This document shows positions 1 to 5,377 of a DNA stretch of 5,377 nt, in pieces (position 1 is the first letter of the stretch; each line of letters opens with the position of its first letter). Source of the DNA: JAAYUK01 sp035319145 (GTDB lineage: Bacteria; Nitrospirota; Thermodesulfovibrionia; Thermodesulfovibrionales; Dissulfurispiraceae). The DNA lies in the NCBI GenBank assembly GCA_035319145.1, contig DATHDH010000244.1, positions 1-5,377 of the forward strand, read 5' to 3'. A program made the position numbers and the translations under genes. Under the pieces are notes generated by a model. That model was not told where the DNA came from and did not search any database. It worked only from the letters and a program-made list of their open reading frames with translations.

Positions 1-596
1 AGTTCCTTATCAAAGCAGCGATACGTATAGTGGCTTTTCAAAGATTGAATACGCTCGCTGGCGATGCATAAATCTTTAGGATAGTCACGCACAAACATGA
101 GCTTGGCATACTGTGCATCATAGAGCCTGCATTCCGGTGAACCCTTCTTTGCCAGCGAAAAACGATACAACCCTATTTCATCGGTAAAATGATTCTTGTT
201 CGGCCTCACTACATTAACTTCGACAAAACGGTAACGTCCCGCAAACAGCTCTTCCGCGCAAATTATGCCACATCCATCAATCTCATCTAATAGAAAGCCT
301 TCCTCACCGTCTATGGTCTTATTGATTCGCAATCCCCCTTCTGTCTCACAAAGATAAAAGAGCGCAACATTGCCGGCAATGTTATCCCATGTGGGAATCA
401 AAACGAAAACGGCTATGATCAGTCCTGTCCGCAGTCGGCTTTTGTGTTCTGTCCAGCTTTTCTTGGAAACCCTTATCGCAAATTTGACGTATTTGTAAAT
501 GGCGATAGGCGTTAGTAGCATTAGCACCACCAAGATAATTCCCAGATACCTTCCCAAGAAACTACTTCCCACCCAATGCAATATCTGTTCAATCAT
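1..596 (-). CDS. Uncharacterised two-TM membrane protein, N-terminal part (runs off left edge)
   Basis: Reading the minus strand from 596 gives 198 uninterrupted codons to the window edge, so the C-terminus lies outside. The protein starts MIEQILHWVGSS. It has a hydrophobic segment at about residues 17-37, a basic loop (about 38-56, rich in K and R), a second hydrophobic segment at about 57-82 containing the PTWDN sequence, then a soluble-looking region with cysteines at 83, 109 and 113. The basic loop suggests a cytoplasmic loop, with the C-terminal domain on the same side as the N-terminus. An in-frame ATG at 605 is possible, but GGAG (607-610) is only 1 nt from it and 10 nt from the ATG at 596, so 596 is preferred. 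I do not recognise the family and assign no function. It is transcribed away from the kinase cluster and is probably not part of it. The reading frame is well supported by its length and by the promoter and ribosome-binding site in front of it. Confidence 0.75.
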   Translation of the reverse strand, partial: MIEQILHWVGSSFLGRYLGIILVVLMLLTPIAIYKYVKFAIRVSKKSWTEHKSRLRTGLIIAVFVLIPTWDNIAGNVALFYLCETEGGLRINKTIDGEEGFLLDEIDGCGIICAEELFAGRYRFVEVNVVRPNKNHFTDEIGLYRFSLAKKGSPECRLYDAQYAKLMFVRDYPKDLCIASERIQSLKSHYTYRCFDKE

Positions 597-655
597 AGCC
601 AGCATTCTCCAATTTATTTTGTCGAGGAGTTATTCAGTTTCAAAAAACATGCACC

Positions 656-664
656 ATTATAGCA
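656..664 (-). promoter_or_regulatory. Extended -10 promoter for the minus-strand membrane protein gene
   Basis: On the minus strand the sequence reads TGCTATAAT: a perfect TATAAT hexamer (656-661) preceded by the TGN extended -10 element. There is only a weak -35 (TTAAAC at 681-686, spacing 19), which is usual when an extended -10 is present. Transcription would begin near 649, giving a leader of roughly 50 nt before the ATG at 596. The sequence match is direct; activity is inferred. Confidence 0.55.
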
Positions 665-768
665 GGGCTGTCGTGGCTCAGTTTAAGAAAGTCATTAACA
701 GACATATTGTTTTCTCCGTGATTGCAATATAGGTTTTGAACAGTCTTTGGTCAACATCCGAAGCCTGA

Positions 769-790
769 AAAAGCAGGATAAGCGCAAACC
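769..790 (+). repeat. Detached copy of the 21-bp repeat unit
   Basis: This 22-base stretch (AAAAGCAGG then ATAAGCGCAAACC) differs from 882-903 at one position, A instead of T at 781. It lies 113 bp upstream of that copy, outside the tandem array. The similarity continues loosely beyond it (TATAAGC here, CTACAAGC after the other copy), so the two may be end copies of a small duplicated or inserted segment. Confidence 0.7.
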
Positions 791-808
791 TATAAGCCGG
801 ATAGGGTC

Positions 809-833
809 TGTCTACAACTGACACAATTGTCAG
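809..833. promoter_or_regulatory. TGTC/GACA inverted-repeat cluster, possible operator
   Basis: CTGACA (818-823), a CAAT spacer and TGTCAG (828-833) form a 6-bp inverted repeat. A further TGTC at 809-812 faces the GACA at 820-823, so three alternating half-sites lie within 25 bp just before the 21-bp repeats. The arms are too short for a terminator and have no T tail. A binding site for a dimeric regulator or recombinase is plausible; no binding protein is encoded in the window. Confidence 0.35.
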
Positions 834-838
834 AATGC

Positions 839-901
839 AAAAAGCAACATATGCGCATAAAAAAGCAAGATATGCGCATAGAAAAGCAGGATATGCGCAA
901 A
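839..901. repeat. Three tandem 21-bp iteron-like repeats with TATGCGCATA core
   Basis: Units lie at 839-859, 860-880 and 881-901, exactly 21 bp apart. Each consists of an A-rich run, GCA(A/G), a short link, then TATGCGCA. In the first two units the end is the perfect palindrome TATGCGCATA (850-859 and 871-880); in the third it degenerates to TATGCGCAAA. The 21-bp period equals two helical turns, so all cores face the same side of the DNA, as in iterons or multimer operator arrays. Because the core is self-complementary, neighbouring units can also pair into a hairpin with an 11-nt loop. A fourth, diverged copy sits at 769-790. Possible roles are recombinase or transposon end sites, or an operator array. 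It is not a CRISPR: there are no spacers. Confidence 0.8.
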
Positions 902-953
902 CCAACACCTACAAGCGTTAATAAGACCTCTACGTTCCCGCAAGTTTTTGCAT

Positions 954-990
954 GCACCTGTGCAGTATAATTACTGCACAGGTGCTTTAT
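954..990 (+). terminator. Perfect 14-bp hairpin with T-rich tail (rho-independent terminator)
   Basis: GCACCTGTGCAGTA (954-967) and TACTGCACAGGTGC (972-985) are exact reverse complements around a TAAT loop. The plus strand continues TTTATTTTATT, a T-rich tail, while the other side does not give a good T run, so the terminator points rightward. No plus-strand gene lies upstream within the window. It may end a small transcript from the repeat region, be left over from a lost gene, or insulate the kinase operon from upstream read-through. Confidence 0.7.
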
Positions 991-1111
991 TTTATTGAAA
1001 ATAAAGGTAATTTTAGCTGGCATGGCCTGTGCATTTCATAATACACCTTCTTCTGGATTGGTGTGCGCTGAACGCTACGCATCCAAGACGGCAAGGGGTT
1101 AGCAGAATATC

Positions 1112-1140
1112 GTAGCAATTTACTTCGCGGGGACTATAAT
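1112..1140 (+). promoter_or_regulatory. Candidate sigma-70-type promoter of the kinase operon
   Basis: A perfect TATAAT lies at 1135-1140 with GTAGCA at 1112-1117, a 17-bp spacer and a weak (3 of 6) -35 match. Transcription would start near 1147, leaving a leader of about 95 nt. The poor -35 suggests weak or activator-dependent transcription. No sigma-54 -24/-12 pair was found nearby; the TGGCCC at about 1183 lacks a correctly placed TTGC. Confidence 0.4.
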
Positions 1141-1225
1141 TAGGTATTAAGACGAGTACATAGCAGATACATAGGTAAAGATGGCCCTTTGGGGTCTCTG
1201 TTCTCAGTGTAGAGTTAAGACATTC

Positions 1226-1242
1226 AGGAGCAGGTGAGGAGC
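1226..1242 (+). promoter_or_regulatory. Shine-Dalgarno region that decides the kinase start
   Basis: AGGAG (1226-1230) is only 3 nt from a GTG at 1234 and 12 nt from an in-frame ATG at 1243. AGGTGA (1232-1237), part of the full anti-Shine-Dalgarno complement, lies 5 nt before the ATG. The ATG at 1243 therefore fits better than the GTG at 1234; the choice changes the protein by three residues only. Confidence 0.5.
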
Positions 1243-3018
1243 ATGCCGGAAGCGACAGATAAACATGATGCTGCGGAACTCGGAGAGGAAAGACTTCTTG
1301 ACCGATTTCTTCATCCGCTGAGAACGATAGCGGCAATCCGCAGGGATCACTATCGAAGCAGCAAATATCGCCTCTTCTTCATGGTCGGTACCCTTGCCGG
1401 CATTCCCCTTCTCGGCGTTGTTATGATTGGTCTCTTCTGGCTTCACGGCATTCTCGAAGAGGATTTCAACAATCAGCTGAAGTGGCAGCTCGATATCACC
1501 GAGAGTTCAATCGAGTTTTTTCTGCAGGAGAGAATTTCCGGACTGCGCTATCTTGTTTCCGTTTACTCATTCAATCAATTGTCCAATCAGGGCTCGCTGA
1601 GCGGCATCTTCCAGAAGCGGCAGAAGGAATTTTCCGAGTTGGTCGATCTCGGGGTCATCGACTCCCGGGGCATTCAGCTCGCCTATGCCGGCCCCTACGA
1701 TTTGAAAGGCAAGGATTATTCCCAGCAGGAGTGGTTTCACGAAACAAAGGTCCGGGGCATCTATGTCAGTGATGTCTTTACCGGCTACCGCAAGATACCG
1801 CATTTCTCCATAGCGATCCGGCAGGATATCCCGGGGAGCGCCAACTTCTGGATCATCCGGGCAACGATCAACATGGACACGCTCAACCGTTTTGTCTCCC
1901 GCGTCAAGCTGAAGGAAAATGATGATGCGTTCATCATCAATGAAGAGGGCGTGCTGCAAACGCCGTCGCGGTTTCATGGCCGCTTTCTCGAAAAGCTTGA
2001 TCTGAAAGTACCGTTGCCGCAGCAGAGTGCGGGGCATATTTCCTACGATGACTCGCGAGTCGGACAGATTACGCTCGGCTATACGCGTATCAAGAATTCC
2101 CCCTGGATTCTTACCGCGATGATCAAGCCGACCGCATACTGGCGTATCGTCGACATCCTCCGCAAAGACATTCTCGCCGTTTATCTCATCGGTATTCTAG
2201 TTCTGATCGGCATCATGATGAATTATCGGATGGTCAACAATTGGGTCGACAGGATAAAGCAGCTCGATCAGGAGCGCGAACAGGCCATCTCGGAGACCGA
2301 GCATTCCGCGAAGCTGGCGCTCATCGGTCGACTTGCGGCGGGCATTGCCCACGAAATCAATAATCCGCTTGCAATTATCAATGAAAAAGCTGGTCTCATG
2401 CAGGACGTTCTCAATTACTCCAAGGAAAGCAATCCCTGTAAAGAAAAGTTCCTTCCGCTGATAAGCGTCATTGCGGACAGCGTAAACCGCTGCCGGACGA
2501 TTACGCATAGGCTGCTCGGCTTTGCCCGCCGCATGGATATCCATATTGAATCAATTGACATCAACGAGCTGCTCAAGGAAGTGGTCGGTTTTCTTGAGCG
2601 GGAAATTATGTATCGCAATATCAAGCTGGAATTCAACTTCAATGAACATCTGAGGCCGATAGAGAGCGACAGGGGGCTTCTGCAGCAGGTATTCCTCAAT
2701 ATTGCGAACAATGCCATCGACGCAGTTGACGACGGAGGAACCATCGAAATTGCGACGGTTTCCAGCGAAACCTATGCGCTCGCGGTTCATATCCGCGATA
2801 ACGGGCGCGGTATTTCGAAAGAAGTTATGAAGCATATCTTCGAGCCTTTTTACACCACCAAGGAAAAGGGCAAGGGAACCGGACTCGGGCTCTCGCTGTC
2901 GTACGGCATAATTCAGCGCCTCGGCGGCACGATCGAGGTCGACAGCGTTCGCGATAAAGGCACAACGTTTACCATCAAGCTTCCGTATAAGGCCGAGTTA
3001 AAGGGAGGGGCTTTATGA
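1243..3018 (+). CDS. Membrane sensor histidine kinase with dCache-like periplasmic domain
   Basis: This 591-residue protein is a two-component sensor kinase that would autophosphorylate a histidine in response to a periplasmic ligand. An unusually long (about 43 residues), charged cytoplasmic N-tail precedes TM1 (about 44-67). The periplasmic part (about 68-309) looks like a double Cache domain, with the typical VIDSRG strand near residue 140 and the KGKDYSQQEWF and YVSDVF stretches at about 160-182. TM2 is at about 310-328. No HAMP domain is evident; a short charged coil leads into the DHp helix GIAHEINNPLAII, with H370 as phosphoacceptor and an ExxN phosphatase motif (E371, N374). The ATPase domain is complete: N box with N489/N490, G1 DNGRG (519-523), F box FEPFY (533-537) and G2 GTGLG (545-549). 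This is the NtrB/DctB-type kinase class. It overlaps the next gene by 4 bp (ATGA), so the two are translationally coupled. The ligand is unknown; organic acids and small anions are common for Cache domains. Confidence 0.93.
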   Translation: MPEATDKHDAAELGEERLLDRFLHPLRTIAAIRRDHYRSSKYRLFFMVGTLAGIPLLGVVMIGLFWLHGILEEDFNNQLKWQLDITESSIEFFLQERISGLRYLVSVYSFNQLSNQGSLSGIFQKRQKEFSELVDLGVIDSRGIQLAYAGPYDLKGKDYSQQEWFHETKVRGIYVSDVFTGYRKIPHFSIAIRQDIPGSANFWIIRATINMDTLNRFVSRVKLKENDDAFIINEEGVLQTPSRFHGRFLEKLDLKVPLPQQSAGHISYDDSRVGQITLGYTRIKNSPWILTAMIKPTAYWRIVDILRKDILAVYLIGILVLIGIMMNYRMVNNWVDRIKQLDQEREQAISETEHSAKLALIGRLAAGIAHEINNPLAIINEKAGLMQDVLNYSKESNPCKEKFLPLISVIADSVNRCRTITHRLLGFARRMDIHIESIDINELLKEVVGFLEREIMYRNIKLEFNFNEHLRPIESDRGLLQQVFLNIANNAIDAVDDGGTIEIATVSSETYALAVHIRDNGRGISKEVMKHIFEPFYTTKEKGKGTGLGLSLSYGIIQRLGGTIEVDSVRDKGTTFTIKLPYKAELKGGAL

Positions 3019-3419
3019 GGCGTACAAAAGTTCTGTTGGTTGATGATGAAGTCGAGTTCGCCTCTGCATTGGCGGAGCGCCTCCATTACCGAAATTACAA
3101 TGCCACCGCCGTATTTAATGCGAACGATGCCGTACAGGTGGCGCGAAAGGAATTCCCCGACGTCATGGTTGTTGATCTGAAGCTCCCGGGAGGAAGCGGG
3201 CTCGAGATTGTAGAGGCAATACGGCAATTCGATCCCGAGGTGGCGGTCATACTTCTCTCCGGACACGGTTCCATCACCAGCAAGGAACTCCTTGAGTCAG
3301 GGAGCATAACGGACTATGCAGTGAAGCCTATCGACATTGAAGAACTCGTCGAGAAAATAGACCGGGCAAAACAGATTCACGATGCTCAGGTAATCAAGGA
3401 GGGCAAAGATCATGTCTGA
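3015..3419 (+). CDS. Receiver-only response regulator 1
   Basis: This 134-residue protein is a single receiver domain with no output domain, comparable in form to Spo0F, DivK or CheY. The acidic pocket is D10/D11 (VDDE), the phosphoacceptor is D54 (VVDLKLPG), the switch residue is S82 (LLSGHG) and the conserved lysine is K104 (VKP). All catalytic positions are present. About 15 residues follow the last receiver helix, ending in a charged tail. Translation starts at the ATG overlapping the kinase stop, with AAGGGAGGGG 4 nt upstream. It would accept phosphate from the kinase encoded just before it. Since it carries no DNA-binding or enzymatic domain, it must act by protein contact or pass phosphate on, and the phosphotransferase-like gene that follows is the obvious partner. 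It resembles response regulator 2 of this cluster in the VDDE, PDVMV-DLK and GHGS stretches. Confidence 0.93.
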   Translation: MRRTKVLLVDDEVEFASALAERLHYRNYNATAVFNANDAVQVARKEFPDVMVVDLKLPGGSGLEIVEAIRQFDPEVAVILLSGHGSITSKELLESGSITDYAVKPIDIEELVEKIDRAKQIHDAQVIKEGKDHV

Positions 3420-4071
3420 GCAGGCCGAATCATTCAGAACGTACCAGATGCTTTTTATCGGAATCATCATTGCAAGTTTTACGCATGAACTCAAGAACCA
3501 TCTTGCCATTATAAAGGAATCCGCCGGCTTGCAGCAGGATATTATTGCAATGGACAAGAAGATCAAAGACCTCGGGGCGCTGAAGCATTTTCTTTCTTCC
3601 GTCGACGGACAGGTTGATAAATCCCTCAAACTAATCAGTTTTCTGAATCGGTTTGCTCATCGTATGGACACCGAGACTGCCCAGCTTCAGCTGCATGAGC
3701 CGCTCGATGAACTCATTGCCTTGACCACGCGGCTCGCAAACCAGAAAATCATCAGTCTTGAGCAGGATTTCAATCGCGATTTGGGTCCGCTGGTCCTGAG
3801 CCCGGCGAAGCTTCAGATGCTCGTCTTTTTTCTCCTGGATGAGAAAATGGTCGCTCTCGACAAGAAAAGCATCATCACCCTCAGGACGACAAAGGTGCGC
3901 GATATGCATGCTATAGAAATTGTGCCGCAGGGCCAGGAATCGGCATCTGGGAATGGAGGTGGACGGTGTCCCCGCGAGGTCTTGTTCACATTTGCCCGGG
4001 AGATGGGCATTGAGATCGAGATTGGCTCTGCGGATGCTGTGACACGGCTGATATTTACAGAAAGCGCATAA
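3412..4071 (+). CDS. Spo0B/ChpT-like DHp protein with degenerate ATPase domain
   Basis: This soluble protein of 219 residues is related to the core of the upstream kinase but lacks sensor and membrane segments. Its DHp helix carries H25 in SFTHELKNHLAIIKESAGL; from this histidine on, 13 of 21 residues match the kinase. Helix 2 also matches (FAHRMD versus FARRMD). E26 and N29 keep the ExxN phosphatase motif, while the usual proline after the second N is replaced by H30. The C-terminal half aligns with an ATPase domain, but the N box has become FFLLDEKMVAL, no DNG-type G1 or GTGLG G2 is present, and a glycine-rich linker (GNGGG, about 183-187) takes the place of the ATP lid. It should not bind ATP or autophosphorylate. 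By analogy with Spo0B and ChpT, it could shuttle phosphate between receivers, or act as a phosphatase. It overlaps regulator 1 by 8 bp and has AAGGAGGG 8 nt before its ATG. The role is inferred; the loss of motifs is seen directly. Confidence 0.85.
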   Translation: MSEQAESFRTYQMLFIGIIIASFTHELKNHLAIIKESAGLQQDIIAMDKKIKDLGALKHFLSSVDGQVDKSLKLISFLNRFAHRMDTETAQLQLHEPLDELIALTTRLANQKIISLEQDFNRDLGPLVLSPAKLQMLVFFLLDEKMVALDKKSIITLRTTKVRDMHAIEIVPQGQESASGNGGGRCPREVLFTFAREMGIEIEIGSADAVTRLIFTESA

Positions 4072-4118
4072 GCGTGTGAGGTTCGTCAGTTTATTCGGTT
4101 GATAATTGGGAGGCAGAT

Positions 4119-4583
4119 ATGGGTAAGAAAAAGGATATCAAAGTTCTGCTGGTGGATGATGAACAGGCATTTGTCGACACGTTGGCACAGCGTCTGAAGA
4201 TGCGCGATCTCAAGGTGTGCACCGTTTATAACGGTGAAGAGGCGCTGAATCAGGTCAAGTGCGAAGAACCCGATGTCATGGTGCTCGACCTGAAAATGCC
4301 CGGCATGTACGGCATGGAGGTATTGAAGGAAGTACGAAAGAAGTACCCAAACCTTCAGGTCATTATCTTGACGGGCCACGGCTCGGACCTTGAGGCTGAA
4401 GAGGCAAGGCGTATGGGCGGCTTCGATTTTCTGAAGAAGCCGGCGGACATCGACACGCTTGTCAGCCGTATTAAGGAGGCATATGCAGAGAAGATAGAGC
4501 GTATGATGACCGCTATTGCATTTGCCGAAGAGGGCATGTTCGATACGGCCCAGAGAATCATGAAACAGGAAGACGATGATTAA
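4119..4583 (+). CDS. Receiver-only response regulator 2 with helical C-terminal extension
   Basis: This 154-residue protein has a complete receiver domain: D13/D14 (VDDE), phosphoacceptor D57 (VLDLKMPG), switch residue T85 (LTGHGS) and K107 (KKP). About 30 residues follow the receiver. They are predicted to be helical and include AIAFAEEGMFDTAQRIMKQ, whose small-residue and glycine spacing resembles one tetratricopeptide-like helical hairpin, ending in an acidic EDDD tail. There is no DNA-binding domain. It follows the degenerate kinase after 47 nt and has GGGAGG 5 nt before its ATG. It would be the final receiver of the cluster, acting by protein contact, possibly through the C-terminal extension. 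No terminator is visible before the permease gene 79 nt further on. The receiver identity is certain; the TPR-like reading of the tail is tentative. Confidence 0.92.
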   Translation: MGKKKDIKVLLVDDEQAFVDTLAQRLKMRDLKVCTVYNGEEALNQVKCEEPDVMVLDLKMPGMYGMEVLKEVRKKYPNLQVIILTGHGSDLEAEEARRMGGFDFLKKPADIDTLVSRIKEAYAEKIERMMTAIAFAEEGMFDTAQRIMKQEDDD

Positions 4584-4662
4584 CAATGCAGCACGCGACC
4601 GGCGGCTCGAAAATAAATACCTGCCGCTGAATGGCTACGTATAACTATCTCGGGAGGCTTTG

Positions 4663-5377
4663 ATGTTTATTAACCGCACAACGAGCGTTTTAATTATTGG
4701 TATGTCACTCCTGTGTGTTTTGTGTCTGGTCGGGCTTTCGTTCGGATCTGAAGAGGTTATGCCGAAGGTCGATGAAACAGGCGGAATGCCGTGGTGGGCA
4801 TGGCCTCTCATTCTTTTTGTCGTTACCTTTCTCCTTGGAATCGTTGCCGTGCTGGGAGGCGTCGGCGGTGGTGTCCTTTTTGTTCCCATTATCGGCGGAT
4901 TCTTCCCGTTTCATCTTGACTTTGTCCGAGGGGCCGGCCTGCTGGTTGCCCTGGCCGGCGCACTGGCTGCAGGGCCCGGCTTGCTGAAAAAAGGCATGGC
5001 GGACCTGCGCCTTGCCCTTCCTGTCGCGCTTATTGCTTCATCCTGTGCAATAGTCGGTGCGATGATCGGACTTGCACTGCCGACGGATGTCGTGCAGACC
5101 GCGCTGGGCGGCACTATTCTCGGCATCGTTGGTATCATGCTCATGGCCAAGAAATCCGCCTATCCGCATGTGCCCCAGGCAGACGCGCTTTCGCAGGCGC
5201 TGAGGATTCACGGCGTCTATCATGAGGCGTCGACAAACGAAGACATTCATTGGAAGATTCACCGCACCCCGCTCGGCCTGTTTATGTTCATCATTATCGG
5301 CGTTATGGCCGGCATGTTCGGCCTCGGCGCCGGATGGGCGAATGTCCCGGTCCTGAATCTCATGATGGGCGCTCCCC
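4663..5377 (+). CDS. TSUP (TauE/SafE-type) anion permease, N-terminal part (runs off right edge)
   Basis: From the ATG at 4663 the frame is open for 238 codons to the window edge; GGGAGG lies 5 nt upstream. The N-terminus (MFINRTTSVLIIGMSLLCV, hydrophobic to about residue 28) is a signal peptide or first membrane segment. Residues 30-45 are a short, probably external stretch. The family motif GGVGGGVLFVP is at 65-75, and its second-half counterpart GLGAGWANVP is at about 220-229, as expected for the pseudo-duplicated TSUP fold. Further membrane segments lie at about 48-75, 87-108, 116-137, 140-161 and 205-225, with a hydrophilic loop (about 162-203) between the halves. Known TSUP members move sulfite, sulfoacetate, thiosulfate and other small sulfur or organic anions; the substrate here cannot be read from sequence. 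It probably belongs to the same transcription unit as the signalling genes, since no terminator intervenes. Confidence 0.88.
   Translation, partial: MFINRTTSVLIIGMSLLCVLCLVGLSFGSEEVMPKVDETGGMPWWAWPLILFVVTFLLGIVAVLGGVGGGVLFVPIIGGFFPFHLDFVRGAGLLVALAGALAAGPGLLKKGMADLRLALPVALIASSCAIVGAMIGLALPTDVVQTALGGTILGIVGIMLMAKKSAYPHVPQADALSQALRIHGVYHEASTNEDIHWKIHRTPLGLFMFIIIGVMAGMFGLGAGWANVPVLNLMMGAP

Larger units (their letters stand above)
606..1233. other. Intergenic region between divergent genes, repeat- and hairpin-bearing
   Basis: About 630 bases separate the two divergent genes. Short open frames exist on both strands, but none has a convincing ribosome-binding site or recognisable protein character. 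The minus-strand frame at 678-908 is largely the 21-bp repeat translated as a repeated CAYxAFL heptad. The region holds the promoter of the left gene, the repeat array, a TGTC/GACA inverted-repeat cluster, an isolated terminator hairpin and the presumed promoter of the kinase operon, each listed separately. No tRNA, rRNA or known riboswitch was recognised. The mix of repeats and an ownerless terminator suggests a site of past insertion and decay. Confidence 0.6.
1243..5377 (+). other. Probable operon: kinase, receiver, phosphotransferase-like protein, receiver, TSUP permease
   Basis: Five codirectional genes with gaps of -4, -8, +47 and +79 nt, each with its own strong ribosome-binding site and no convincing terminator or promoter between them. 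The first three overlap and are likely translationally coupled at comparable levels. The 79-nt gap before the permease has only a weak 5-bp GCGGC/GCCGC pairing without a T tail. The permease may therefore be both expressed with, and a functional target or partner of, the signalling proteins. Confidence 0.65.

Noticed and set aside
839..901. CRISPR array
   Set aside because: The repeats are directly abutting with no spacers, and no cas gene is present.
678..908. Minus-strand open frame with repeated CAYxAFL heptads
   Set aside because: The heptads are simply the 21-bp DNA repeat read in one frame, which stays open because 21 is a multiple of 3. It starts at a GTG without a good ribosome-binding site.
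1183..1200. Sigma-54 promoter (TGGCCC...) before the kinase
   Set aside because: The -12 element TTGC is missing at the required spacing.
1567..2037. 156-codon minus-strand open frame opposite the kinase sensor domain
   Set aside because: Antisense shadow of a clear kinase gene, with no ribosome-binding site or domain character.
4101..4106. GATAAT as a promoter for regulator 2
   Set aside because: No -35 match at the right distance, and the start would fall on the ribosome-binding site.
4086..4586. 166-codon minus-strand open frame opposite response regulator 2
   Set aside because: It lies antisense to a receiver with all catalytic residues, and its translation shows no recognisable domain.
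4596..4633. Terminator between regulator 2 and the permease
   Set aside because: Only a 5-bp GCGGC/GCCGC pairing with a long loop and no T run.

Overview
The window looks like chromosome from a Gram-negative bacterium. The best guess is a deltaproteobacterium (Desulfobacterota or a Geobacter/Syntrophus-like lineage). Reasons are the strong GGAGG ribosome-binding sites, moderate GC, many-gene two-component cluster without DNA-binding outputs, and a TSUP permease with an N-terminal signal-like segment. The taxonomic call is inference from style; no marker gene is present.

Layout. Positions 1-596 (minus strand) hold the N-terminal 198 codons of an unrecognised membrane protein that runs off the left edge; it has its own extended -10 promoter near 656-664. 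Positions 606-1233 are intergenic. They contain a 21-bp-period direct-repeat array built on the palindrome TATGCGCATA, a detached fourth copy, a TGTC/GACA inverted-repeat cluster, a perfect 14-bp hairpin with a T-rich tail (a plus-strand terminator with no gene in front of it), and a TATAAT promoter candidate for the downstream genes. Positions 1243-5377 are a plus-strand gene series: a membrane dCache-type histidine kinase; a receiver-only response regulator (overlapping by 4 bp); a short soluble DHp protein that keeps the phospho-accepting histidine but has lost the ATP-binding motifs (overlapping by 8 bp); a second receiver-only regulator with a C-terminal extension; and a TSUP (TauE/SafE-type) permease cut by the right edge.

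How the genes may work together. The kinase would sense a periplasmic ligand, autophosphorylate at H370 and pass the phosphate to the receivers. The third protein has the architecture expected of a Spo0B/ChpT-like phosphotransferase or a dedicated phosphatase. It is clearly a paralogue of the kinase core, with 13 of 21 identical residues from the histidine onward, and the two receivers are also similar to each other. The simplest reading is a duplicated kinase-receiver pair whose second kinase decayed into a phosphotransfer protein. This gives a possible His-Asp-His-Asp relay (kinase, receiver 1, phosphotransferase, receiver 2) with no DNA-binding output, placed directly before an anion permease. 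The relay order and the link to transport are inferences from gene order and residue conservation.
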